Positions 27,149-35,463 of a stretch of 64,000 bases of DNA are shown here, in pieces. Each line of letters opens with the position of its first letter. Position 1 is the stretch's first letter. Made by a program: the position numbers and the translations under genes. This DNA comes from JAUNBN01 sp036645935 (GTDB lineage: Bacteria; Bacillota; Clostridia; Oscillospirales; Ruminococcaceae), in NCBI GenBank assembly GCA_036645935.1, contig JAVXNE010000005.1, positions 62,001 through 126,000 on the forward strand, written 5' to 3'. The notes below the pieces were generated by a model that was not told the DNA's origin, ran no database searches, and saw only the letters and a list, made by a program, of their open reading frames with translations.

Positions 27149-28144
27149 TTACCACTTGGTGGGATCTCTCATGTCCTGCTTGTATGTCTCAAGGTTTTCC
27201 TTGGTGACAACAAGCGTTCCGCTGTCGTTGACAACGCTGGCCGGCTTTGTGCCGTTGGTCGCAAACTCGAACATCCACATAACAGGCTGATAGCCCATGC
27301 GATAGAAGTTCTGGGTCATTGTGGCGTTGATTGTGCCGTTCTTGATGCCGTCAAGGGTCTCCTGAATATCATCGATTCCGACGATGAAAACCTTGCCGGT
27401 AAGTCCGGCTTCTTCGACAGCCTTCATGGCCGCAGGAGCGCCAAATCCGCAGACGTTAACCGACACGTTGATGTCGGGGCTTGTCGCGAGAGCTGTCTGG
27501 TAATCTGTCGTGGCTTTGAGCTGGTCAGACTGTGTGTCAATCAGAACCATCTCTTTGTAGCCGCCGGCATTCTTCTCAAACTCAGCATAATAAGCGTCTC
27601 TAATCGCCATTGCGAGAACGGCAGAGGGCGCCCACAGCGCTGTTGCTACACGGATTTCTTTGCCGCCCATGTTGTCGACAATGAACTTGCCCGCAACTGT
27701 TCCGAGCTGTGCGCCGGTTCCGATAAAGCCGAGACGATTGGAATCGGGAGCATCGGAGTTGACTATGCAATAGGGGATTTTGGCTTCGTCAAGCTTTGCA
27801 AACGCAGGAGCCTGGCCTTCGGGGTTGATAGCCTGGGTGATAACACCGTCAACGCCTTCAGCGATCGCTGTCTCAACAAGCGAGTTCATCTCGTTGATGT
27901 CGTTCGGTTTTGTCGGGGCAACCACTATCGCCTCAACGCCGTACTTTGCGCATGCGTCCGTAAAGCCATCCTTCGCAACGCCCCATATCTCGTTGGCGGA
28001 CATGGGCAGAACAAATGTGAATTTCAGTGCTTTGGCATCTGTCTTGCCCTCTTCGGGGGTTTCGCCCTCGGCGGGCGTGGTCTTGCACGCGACAAAGCTG
28101 AACGCGAGTGCAAGGACGAGAATCAGTGCTAGAACTTTTTTCAT
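27149..28144 (-). CDS. Sugar ABC transporter substrate-binding lipoprotein
   Basis: A 331-residue protein starting at ATG 28144 (GAGGAG seven bases upstream). Residues 1-19 are a lipoprotein signal with lipobox SFVAC; a Glu/Lys-rich linker follows, then a peripheral-binding-protein type 4 domain (about 40-325) with repeated pentose/hexose-binding features (VEGVITQAINPEGQAP-like segment, VNSDAPDSNRLGFIG, GIDDIQETLDGI). This is the RbsB/XylF class. Membrane-anchored, outside the cell. Third component of the importer with the two genes upstream. It is the most highly expressed member in many such operons; its ligand is not predictable here. Confidence 0.93.
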   Translation of the reverse strand: MKKVLALILVLALAFSFVACKTTPAEGETPEEGKTDAKALKFTFVLPMSANEIWGVAKDGFTDACAKYGVEAIVVAPTKPNDINEMNSLVETAIAEGVDGVITQAINPEGQAPAFAKLDEAKIPYCIVNSDAPDSNRLGFIGTGAQLGTVAGKFIVDNMGGKEIRVATALWAPSAVLAMAIRDAYYAEFEKNAGGYKEMVLIDTQSDQLKATTDYQTALATSPDINVSVNVCGFGAPAAMKAVEEAGLTGKVFIVGIDDIQETLDGIKNGTINATMTQNFYRMGYQPVMWMFEFATNGTKPASVVNDSGTLVVTKENLETYKQDMRDPTKW

Positions 28145-28215
28145 GTTTTCTCCTCTCAAAATTGGGGTGAATATATATCAAAAGAGCAGATGGTCCCACT
28201 CCTTTAACCAAATTG

Positions 28216-29736
28216 TCAGATCGATGAAGCCATGCGGATGATCTTGATTTCGCTTGCTTCGCTTCGGTCGAGCTCTCCGACTATGTGCTCGTTTGCCAGC
28301 ACGATAAACCGATCGCACATCGCGAGCAGCTCGGGATATTCCGATGAGATCATCACGATGCTCAATCCCTTGCTTGCCAGCTCCTGAATAATTTTGTATA
28401 TCTCAGACTTTGCTCCAACATCGATACCTCGAGTCGGCTCGTCGAGAAACAGCACTTTCATATCTGTCATAAGAGACTTTGCCAGAACAACTTTTTGCTG
28501 ATTACCGCCCGACAGGCTCATGATATTTGTTCGTGGAGACGGCGCCTTGATTTTAAGTTCCTCAAAGTAGCCCTCAATGCTGTCTTTTTCCTTCGCATGG
28601 CTGATAACACCGCTGTTCGATATGCGCTTCAAAATTGAGAGCGTCATATTTTCACCGACATTCATCGTCCCGACAACGCCATCCTTTTTGCGATCTTCGG
28701 TCAGCATCCCGAGCCCTGAATGAATCGCATCGGTCGGGGAATTGATTCGGCGTTCGACCCCATCTATACGCACAACTCCGCTCGTTTTGGGCAGCGCCCC
28801 GAACACAGCGCGCAGCAGCTCACTGCGGCCGGATCCGACAAGTCCCGCAAGGCCCAACACCTCGCCCTTACGAACTGAAAAGCTGACGTCGCCCACGATG
28901 TTCTTAATGTGCGAGCTGGGGTGAGGCACTGTAAAGTGCTCGACACGGAGCATCTCGCCCTCTATGACTCTCCCCTCCATTGAGGGGTACATAGCTTCCA
29001 TTCGCCGCCCTATCATGTCTTCGATAACACGGGCGGGGTCGATATCATCGTGCGAATATTCCGATATGACGCAGCTGTCGCGCATAACAATAAGTCTGTC
29101 GGAGAGCTTGAACACCTCATCGAGCTTGTGAGAGATGTAAATGCAGGAAATTCCCGCTTTTTTCAGCTCATAAATTATCGCAATCAGAATTTTGGTCTCA
29201 CTCTCTGTAAGCGCCGCCGTCGGCTCGTCCAATATCAGAAATTTGGGGTTGCGAACCAGTGCTCTGGCGATGCAGACAAGCTGCTGCACACTGGCACTGA
29301 GGTTGCGCATTGGGGTGTCGACGTCGACGTCCACACCAACGCGCTCGAGAGCTTCGCGCGCCACCTGTTTGGTGCGCTTCCAGTCGATCAGACCGATCTG
29401 GGTTTTGGGCATTATTCCGAGCATTATGTTCTCCGCAACCGACAGATCGAGTTCGACATTTATCTCCTGATAGATCATCGCAATGCCAACTTTTTCGGCA
29501 GCCCCCGGAGATGTTATCGCCTGCACCTGACCGTCAATCAGAATCTCTCCGTCATAGCTACCGCTTGCATGATCTCCGGACAGTATCTTCATGAGCGTCG
29601 ACTTGCCCGCTCCGTTTTCCCCGCAAATTGAGAGTATCTCGCCGTGGCGCAGACCGATTGAAACATCTTTGAGCGCGACAACTCCGGGAAACCGCTTGGT
29701 GATGTTCTTCATTTCGAGTACATATTCCGAACCCAT
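28216..29736 (-). CDS. Sugar ABC transporter ATP-binding protein, duplicated
   Basis: A 506-residue protein of two fused ABC domains. Domain 1 has Walker A GENGAGKST, LSASVQQ signature and ILDEPTAAL; domain 2 has a degenerate Walker A (GLVGSGRSE), LSGGNQQ signature and FLDEPTRGID. The GSYDGEI segment near residue 60 is typical of the XylG/AraG-like group. Works in the cytoplasm with the permease and binding protein around it. Confidence 0.94.
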   Translation of the reverse strand: MGSEYVLEMKNITKRFPGVVALKDVSIGLRHGEILSICGENGAGKSTLMKILSGDHASGSYDGEILIDGQVQAITSPGAAEKVGIAMIYQEINVELDLSVAENIMLGIMPKTQIGLIDWKRTKQVAREALERVGVDVDVDTPMRNLSASVQQLVCIARALVRNPKFLILDEPTAALTESETKILIAIIYELKKAGISCIYISHKLDEVFKLSDRLIVMRDSCVISEYSHDDIDPARVIEDMIGRRMEAMYPSMEGRVIEGEMLRVEHFTVPHPSSHIKNIVGDVSFSVRKGEVLGLAGLVGSGRSELLRAVFGALPKTSGVVRIDGVERRINSPTDAIHSGLGMLTEDRKKDGVVGTMNVGENMTLSILKRISNSGVISHAKEKDSIEGYFEELKIKAPSPRTNIMSLSGGNQQKVVLAKSLMTDMKVLFLDEPTRGIDVGAKSEIYKIIQELASKGLSIVMISSEYPELLAMCDRFIVLANEHIVGELDRSEASEIKIIRMASSI

Positions 29737-29767
29737 CGTTTCACCTCGTTTAAAATTGCGCTGAACC

Positions 29768-30775
29768 TCAGCTCTTTTTCAGACTCTTGGACTGCGCCAT
29801 GTCGCGTTTATACTGATCGAGGATTACGGCTATTACAAGCACCGCACCGATAACGAGCTTCTGATAATAAATATCGACCTTCATCAGTGTCATGCTGTTG
29901 GAGAGCATGCTCATGAACAGCGCGCCGATCGCAGTGCCGAGAACCGTTCCGCGTCCTCCGAATGTGCTTGTGCCACCAATTATGCAGGCAGCGATGACGT
30001 TCATCTCATTTCCTTCACCTGAGGAGGGCTGCGCTGAACCGAGCCGCGCCGCCATCATGATTCCGGTGAATGTCGCCATGAGTCCAGAGATTGAGAAGAC
30101 GAGCACCTGTATTTTCTTGACGTTTATTCCAGAGAGCTTTGCTGCATCCTTGTTTCCCCCGAGCGCGTAGATCGAACGTCCGAAGGTTGTCCGAGTGAGC
30201 AAAAACTGAAAGATGACACAGAGGACGAGGCAGATTGGGATGATGGTCGGAACTCCCAGTATCTCGCTCTGCTCAATTTTCTGAAAGGCGAGCGGGATGG
30301 GATAAATCGGCCAACCTTTCGTGCTGATGAAAACCGCACCTCGAGCCATATACATCATACCGAGCGTCATTATCATAGGCGGTATGTTGAACTTCATGAT
30401 TGTGTAGCCGTTGATTGTCCCTATAACGAACCCGCATGCGAGTGCTATAAGTACCGACAGCCAGATGGGAAGTCCGAAGTTGACCATGCAGAACCCGGCG
30501 ACCACGCCGCCCAACCCCAGCACCGAACCCACCGACAGGTCGATTCCTCCGGCAATGAGCACGAGCGTCATGCCGAGCGCAGAGATGAGCACGAAACCGG
30601 TCTGCCGCAGCAGGTTCGCGATGTTGACCGACGAGAAGAACACGGGATTTACGAGCTGCACAAATATCGCGTAGATAATCGTCGGAATGATAATTCCGCT
30701 CTCCTTCATGTTCCAGACAGAGTTCAGTGCCCTTTTAACAGTTTCACCGAAACCCTTTTTTGTTTTCTCTTCCAT
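29768..30775 (-). CDS. Sugar ABC transporter permease (RbsC/XylH type)
   Basis: A 335-residue membrane protein with about nine to ten helices. It has the family segments GGIDLSVGSVLGL, GTINGYTI, ALGGNKDAAKLSGINV and GGRGTVLGTAIGAL, all in the order of BPD_transp_2 permeases. Lies between the glycyl radical activase and the ATPase genes. Confidence 0.94.
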   Translation of the reverse strand: MEEKTKKGFGETVKRALNSVWNMKESGIIIPTIIYAIFVQLVNPVFFSSVNIANLLRQTGFVLISALGMTLVLIAGGIDLSVGSVLGLGGVVAGFCMVNFGLPIWLSVLIALACGFVIGTINGYTIMKFNIPPMIMTLGMMYMARGAVFISTKGWPIYPIPLAFQKIEQSEILGVPTIIPICLVLCVIFQFLLTRTTFGRSIYALGGNKDAAKLSGINVKKIQVLVFSISGLMATFTGIMMAARLGSAQPSSGEGNEMNVIAACIIGGTSTFGGRGTVLGTAIGALFMSMLSNSMTLMKVDIYYQKLVIGAVLVIAVILDQYKRDMAQSKSLKKS

Positions 30776-30815
30776 ACGGCAAAAATCCTCTCATTTCAAG
30801 CTTGTGTTTGACATT

Positions 30816-31724
30816 CTATCCGCCTATTTGCACCGCGAGGCCTCTTGAGGTTCCGCGTTTTGCGAACTGTTCAAGATCACTTTTTTTCAGCATCGGAACA
30901 CAGCAAAGCGTATATTCCCGATCAAGACTTGCATATTTCTGCTCGCCAAGCGTGTGATACGGCAGCAGATGAACCCTCTTTATGCCGTTCCTTACCGCGA
31001 CATCGAAAATCTTGTCTATCGTCTCATCGTCGTCATTGAATCCCGGTATCACGGGCACTCTGATGATGATCTTAGCCGTATCCGCCGCCGCAATCGTCCC
31101 CAAGTTGCGCAGTATAATCGGAAGGCTCGCTCCTGTAGCTTCAAACAAAGGCCGATCAGACGGGTGCTTGATGTCGAACAAAAACAAATCTATATATGGC
31201 ATTGCAATGGAAAGCTGGTCTTCTTCAAACTGTCCGCACGTCTCGATTGCGACGTGCATTCCGCGCAACTTACACTGTGTTATCAATTCAAGAAAGCCCG
31301 TAAACTGCACGAACGGCTCTCCTCCTGACACTGTGACCCCGCCGCCCGAGTTGTCGTAGTAATCGCGGTCGCGGCAGATGGTGTCAACAATATCTGAGAC
31401 TTCGACTATCTCCCCGCTCATGCGTATCGCTCGGTTGGGACACACCTTTGAACATATACCGCATTTGACGCATCGCTCGCGATTGATCTCCGCCTTGCCG
31501 TTTTGAATCCGAATTGCCTTTTCGGGGCAAACCGCAGCGCAGCGTCCGCAGCCGACGCACCTTGCGGAATAATGCATGACCTTGCGTCCGATCGTCTGCG
31601 ACTCGGGGTTCGCGCACCAACGACAACGCAGCGGACATCCCTGCAAAAACACCGTTGTTCGTATTCCCGGCCCGTCATGAATGGCAAATCTCTCAATCTC
31701 CATTATCGAAAGGGCTTTACCCAT
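30816..31724 (-). CDS. Glycyl-radical enzyme activating protein
   Basis: A 302-residue radical SAM activase. C30-x3-C34-x2-C37 (GCPLRCRWC) binds the SAM cluster, and an inserted ferredoxin-like domain (about 48-100) has two 4Fe-4S motifs, CVGCGRCAAVC and CVKCGICSKVC, as in activases of non-PFL glycyl radical enzymes. GGVTVSGGEP is the SAM-binding GGE-type motif. It installs the glycyl radical on its partner by abstracting hydrogen from the conserved Gly. It begins nine bases after the enzyme gene, so the pair is coexpressed. Confidence 0.95.
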   Translation of the reverse strand: MGKALSIMEIERFAIHDGPGIRTTVFLQGCPLRCRWCANPESQTIGRKVMHYSARCVGCGRCAAVCPEKAIRIQNGKAEINRERCVKCGICSKVCPNRAIRMSGEIVEVSDIVDTICRDRDYYDNSGGGVTVSGGEPFVQFTGFLELITQCKLRGMHVAIETCGQFEEDQLSIAMPYIDLFLFDIKHPSDRPLFEATGASLPIILRNLGTIAAADTAKIIIRVPVIPGFNDDDETIDKIFDVAVRNGIKRVHLLPYHTLGEQKYASLDREYTLCCVPMLKKSDLEQFAKRGTSRGLAVQIGG

Positions 31725-31732
31725 AAAGACTC

Positions 31733-34018
31733 CTATCTGACGTCGTCGTAGAGCACGCGGCTGAGCAGCTCCTGTTGAATATTTGGTGCGAGATCAACAA
31801 ACACCGCAGAAAATCCGCTGACACGAACTATGAGATCGGGATATTTCTCAGGATGTGCGACCGCGTCCTCCAGCACGCCTCGATCGACCACCGTGACCAT
31901 CAAGTGACAGCCTCCGCGCTTAAAATATGTCCGAAACAGCGATTTGATTATCTCTCTGTTTTCATTGAACATCGTTGGAGACATCTTGATGTTCTGAACT
32001 GAGCCCCCGTGATATTTCGCATCAAACCTCGCGAGCGAATTCAGCATTGCGGTCGGCCCGTTTGTGTTGGCGCCTCCCTGCGGGTTGTTTGCGGGATTCA
32101 TATACATCTCGGACAGCCTGCCGTCTGCCGACGCCGATGTGCGGTTTCCCCACTCTGTATTGAGTTGGTTGTTGCTTATCACTATAAGGAAATACTGCAT
32201 TCCCTTGGCGATTCCGCGGTCTCTTGTTCCCTTTGCGACAAACTCATAAAGATCGTTTGCCAAATCGTCTGCCTCGGGCAAATCGTTGCCGTACTTCGCG
32301 CAGCGCAGGCAGTCGGTTCTAAGCTCATCGCAGCCCTTGAAATTTGCGAGCAACGCGTCGTTGATCTGCATGAGGGTGTATTTTTTTTCTTTGAACACCA
32401 GCCGCTTGATCGCGACGAGCGAGTCGGAGACGTTGATATTTCCGTAGGTTTCGTTCGTCCCGCCAAGATAGCGCACTCCACCGTCAAGCAGCGCTTTCCC
32501 GCGCGCGATGCAGTCATCCATCAAGATGCTTGTGAATAGGAAGGACACGTGCTCGTTCATGACCCCGTAAGAGCGATACTGCGCCTCAATTGCGATGTCA
32601 AGGTAGCTGTCGAGCAACGATTTGTATCCTTTGTAGAAGCTGTCAAAACTCTTGTGGCTCTCGAGCGGCGCTATCGCGTGTCCGCCCGATTTGTCGACAC
32701 CGTCCATCGGGTCGATCCCGCCGTTCATATAGATGTTCATCAATTTCAGCAGGTTGATGCAGATGTTGGGCGTTCCGGTGCTCTGCCCTTGGATTACAAA
32801 CTCGGTGCACCCGAACGGCACATATTGCTCTGCGGTCTTCTCATCCACCCTCATCGCATGCATCACTGCCGGTATGTTGATGTCGTCGTTGTATAGTGTC
32901 GGATATGTTGCCCCAACGCCGAGAGCATCGAGCGCTTCATCCCAAATTTCTTCGCTCGTGTTTGAATCAAGGCGCAGCGTGAACTGCGGCTCGACATAGC
33001 GTGTGTCCTTTGCGACCTTCATCGCAATGTGCAGAAAAAGATCTGCCTCTTTGGGGTGTTTCCTGCCGCGCCCGCCCACAATTATCCTTCCATTCACCGT
33101 GGTGCGGCGGTTTTCAATGAGCGTCCACAGCGATTTTATATATTTGTAGGCTTCCTCTTCTGTCAGACGACCCGCGTCAATATCCGCCGCGAGATATGGT
33201 CCGAGATAGTCATCCAGCCTACCATAGTTGATAACTCCGGCGTGCAGCGCGAACAGCCAAAACAACTGGAGAGCCTCGTGGAATGTCCGTGGTGCGTCAC
33301 TTGATATCTTTATGAGTCCATCTGCGATGCGCTCAAGCCGCCCACAGTCCGATTTCTCTGCTTCCTCTGCCATTTCGCGTGCCTGTTCGGCCAGCGTAAG
33401 CGCACTGTTTTGGAAAATATCGAGACAGTCGAGCGAGGCGGTTAAAAATTCATTTCCGGCATCCCGCTGCAAGCCCGCCGCAATGTCATCGCGCAGTCCT
33501 GATATCCCCCGCTCAAGCAGCTTCGGATAGTCAAGCATCATTCCGGAGAGCCGCGCCGTTGCAATCATCGGGAACTCGCAATCAATAAACTTGCCGAGAG
33601 TATCCTCGGTTAGAACTTCATCGCAGAAGTGATTTTTAAGATCGTGCTTGAGCCAGTAGTCATAGAGCGCGTCCACGCGGGCAGAATACTGCGGCTCAAT
33701 CTGCTTTTGAAATTCCCGAAGTTTGCCAAACACACAATAGTGTCCCACGCCGCCGAGAGACGTGACGCAACCGAATCCGATCGGCAGAAAGTCGATCCGA
33801 CCCGCTATGATGTCGCTCTTCTCAATCGAGCGAAACATGGTGGGAAAGAGAACCTTGAGACATTCTGCCTCTCGCCGCGCTATGCCCTTGCCTGTAAAGG
33901 CGCGATGTGTCGCGGTGTATTTCTCCATGATTTCCAACTGCTCAACGAGCGTCTTCTCACACGGTAATTTTTTGCTGACTTCGACGTTTTGCGCCGAATC
34001 GACATTAAACTTTGCCAT
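31733..34018 (-). CDS. Glycyl radical enzyme of unassigned substrate
   Basis: A 761-residue member of the pyruvate formate-lyase superfamily. The active-site loop is PFGCTEF with thiyl Cys404 and Glu406; the radical loop near the C-terminus is RVSGFSA with Gly735 (most relatives have Tyr after the Gly). The Cys-x-Glu pair is the arrangement of eliminating enzymes (choline, glycerol, hydroxyproline, isethionate lyases), not of pyruvate formate-lyase itself, which has two adjacent cysteines. Length is shorter than most eliminases (about 790-850). Its neighbours are a NanE-like epimerase upstream and an ABC sugar importer downstream, so a sugar or sugar derivative is the likely substrate. This is inference; no characterised member can be named from motif reading. 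Confidence 0.92.
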   Translation of the reverse strand: MAKFNVDSAQNVEVSKKLPCEKTLVEQLEIMEKYTATHRAFTGKGIARREAECLKVLFPTMFRSIEKSDIIAGRIDFLPIGFGCVTSLGGVGHYCVFGKLREFQKQIEPQYSARVDALYDYWLKHDLKNHFCDEVLTEDTLGKFIDCEFPMIATARLSGMMLDYPKLLERGISGLRDDIAAGLQRDAGNEFLTASLDCLDIFQNSALTLAEQAREMAEEAEKSDCGRLERIADGLIKISSDAPRTFHEALQLFWLFALHAGVINYGRLDDYLGPYLAADIDAGRLTEEEAYKYIKSLWTLIENRRTTVNGRIIVGGRGRKHPKEADLFLHIAMKVAKDTRYVEPQFTLRLDSNTSEEIWDEALDALGVGATYPTLYNDDINIPAVMHAMRVDEKTAEQYVPFGCTEFVIQGQSTGTPNICINLLKLMNIYMNGGIDPMDGVDKSGGHAIAPLESHKSFDSFYKGYKSLLDSYLDIAIEAQYRSYGVMNEHVSFLFTSILMDDCIARGKALLDGGVRYLGGTNETYGNINVSDSLVAIKRLVFKEKKYTLMQINDALLANFKGCDELRTDCLRCAKYGNDLPEADDLANDLYEFVAKGTRDRGIAKGMQYFLIVISNNQLNTEWGNRTSASADGRLSEMYMNPANNPQGGANTNGPTAMLNSLARFDAKYHGGSVQNIKMSPTMFNENREIIKSLFRTYFKRGGCHLMVTVVDRGVLEDAVAHPEKYPDLIVRVSGFSAVFVDLAPNIQQELLSRVLYDDVR

Positions 34019-34030
34019 TCTATCGCCTTC

Positions 34031-34789
34031 TCATTTTATCATGTGCTTCGCTTTCTCGGCGTCTCTCCAGTTATTCTGATAACCGGACAGCAGATCCACA
34101 AACCGTTTTGCCGTGAGGTGCGGACGGGTTATCGCACTTCCCACAACCACCGAATGCGCTCCGAGGAAAAGGCACTTCATCGCATCCTCGGGGGTATAGA
34201 GGTGGCCCTCCATTATAATGTAGGCCTCATCGCCGAAATCCCGGCAGATTCGCGCGAATTCGCGCCAATCGGGCTGTTCGATATTCTTTGTGTCTTCCGT
34301 GTATCCATAGAGCGTGGGACCGACGATGTCCGCACCGAGCTCCACCGCGCGTTTCGCTTCATCGTAATTTGAGATGTCCGCAAAGATTATCGCCTCGGGA
34401 ATCTCACGCTTGAGTATCGGAAGAAGCTCATATGCCTTTGCGCCCTCGTGGTTGATCTGTTCGGTGCAGTCGAGCGCGATTATGTCCGCACCAGCTTCCC
34501 AGACCTCTCGCGCCGATTGAAGCGTCGGAGTTATAAACACGTCGGTGTCGTCATTCCATATTTTATAAAGTCCAATGAGCGGAAGCTTTACTTTTTCTTT
34601 AATTGCCTTGATCTGCCCGGGCGTATTCGCCCTTATGCCGACTGCGCCGGCCCACTCCGCCGCCTGTGCCATTTTTACAAATATGTCGTCTGAATAAATC
34701 GGGTCATCACGTTGCACCTGACAGGACACTATCAGTCCGCCCTGTAATGATTCCAGCAGCTGTTTTTTACGAACATCCTGGGTCTTCAT
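34031..34789 (-). CDS. nanE: N-acetylmannosamine-6-phosphate 2-epimerase-like protein
   Basis: A 252-residue TIM barrel of the NanE family, which interconverts ManNAc-6-phosphate and GlcNAc-6-phosphate. Family segments visible are LIVSCQV, GAVGIRANTP, PLIGLYK, ADIIALDCTEQ, FADISNYDEA, GADIVGPTLYGYT and the phosphate-binding GAHSVVVGSAITRP. First gene of the operon, 34 bp from the promoter's -10 box. No nanA, nagA or nagB is seen in the window, so its epimerase may serve another phosphorylated sugar. Confidence 0.85.
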   Translation of the reverse strand: MKTQDVRKKQLLESLQGGLIVSCQVQRDDPIYSDDIFVKMAQAAEWAGAVGIRANTPGQIKAIKEKVKLPLIGLYKIWNDDTDVFITPTLQSAREVWEAGADIIALDCTEQINHEGAKAYELLPILKREIPEAIIFADISNYDEAKRAVELGADIVGPTLYGYTEDTKNIEQPDWREFARICRDFGDEAYIIMEGHLYTPEDAMKCLFLGAHSVVVGSAITRPHLTAKRFVDLLSGYQNNWRDAEKAKHMIK

Positions 34790-34822
34790 ATAAAATTCCT
34801 CTCGCTATTATCTCTTTTCAAA

Positions 34823-34851
34823 AGTATAGACCTGCGTTGTTGCACTGTCAA
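34823..34851 (-). promoter_or_regulatory. Promoter of the nanE-GRE-ABC operon
   Basis: Minus strand consensus TTGACA (34851-34846), 17 bp, TATACT (34828-34823). An AT-rich inverted repeat CAAATAT (34853-34859) and ATATTTG (34874-34880) lies immediately upstream and may be a regulator site. Confidence 0.75.
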
Positions 34852-34879
34852 TCAAATATTTGCATATTTTTTCATATTT

Positions 34880-35463
34880 GTGTTAAGTTTTGCAATATGC
34901 ACAAAGAAACCCCTCTCAATTTATCACTAATTCTCATTTGTTCGTCTTGTTTCTGTTTAATTTCAATATTTCAGGCTAATTCTCACTCGTTAAAGCACTT
35001 GAATTTTTCAAATAATATCATGTCGGTTCACTTTAGTGCCATTCCGGCAAACGTGCAGACCTGTTCTGCTGTGAGAAATCGGGCAAATACCATGTCCGTG
35101 TCTCATTTAATAGCGGGTAATAGCCGGCGCAGCCTCATTGTGAGTGCTGTGTTTTCCCGACGCATTGTTTTTGTGCAAAAGCGCTCCGGTCGCAAAGCAA
35201 TGCCGATTACAGCATGAGCGCACCTACAGGTCAAAATTTCCCGTTCACTCTATCAATCGCAAATCGTGAATTGCAAACAACATCGCACGGCACTGTGCCG
35301 GATCGCGCATAAATCAACAATCGACATTATCTCTATTGAGCCGTGAATAGCACATAACTCAATCGAAGTGTACGTCATTGCGCAAAGAAACCCCCGAAAC
35401 GTCTGACGCTTCGGGGGTTTAATACGCATGTAATATAATACTGTCTAAATCACGCAAAAGAGC
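34880..35463. other. Intergenic region between sugar operon and GGDEF gene
   Basis: No gene recognised. Frames present run across AT-rich promoter-like sequence and carry no ribosome binding site. The right end has a terminator. Confidence 0.45.
35388..35420 (-). terminator. Terminator of the GGDEF gene
   Basis: Perfect 11-bp arms AAACCCCCGAA (35388-35398) and TTCGGGGGTTT (35410-35420), followed by TTTC on the minus strand. Confidence 0.75.

Noticed and set aside
31733..34018. Calling the glycyl radical enzyme pyruvate formate-lyase
   Set aside because: The adjacent Cys-Cys pair is missing; Cys404-x-Glu406 belongs to eliminase-type members, and the activase has the extra ferredoxin domain.
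34666..35217. 183-codon plus-strand frame across the nanE promoter
   Set aside because: It overlaps the nanE start and a consensus promoter and has atypical composition.
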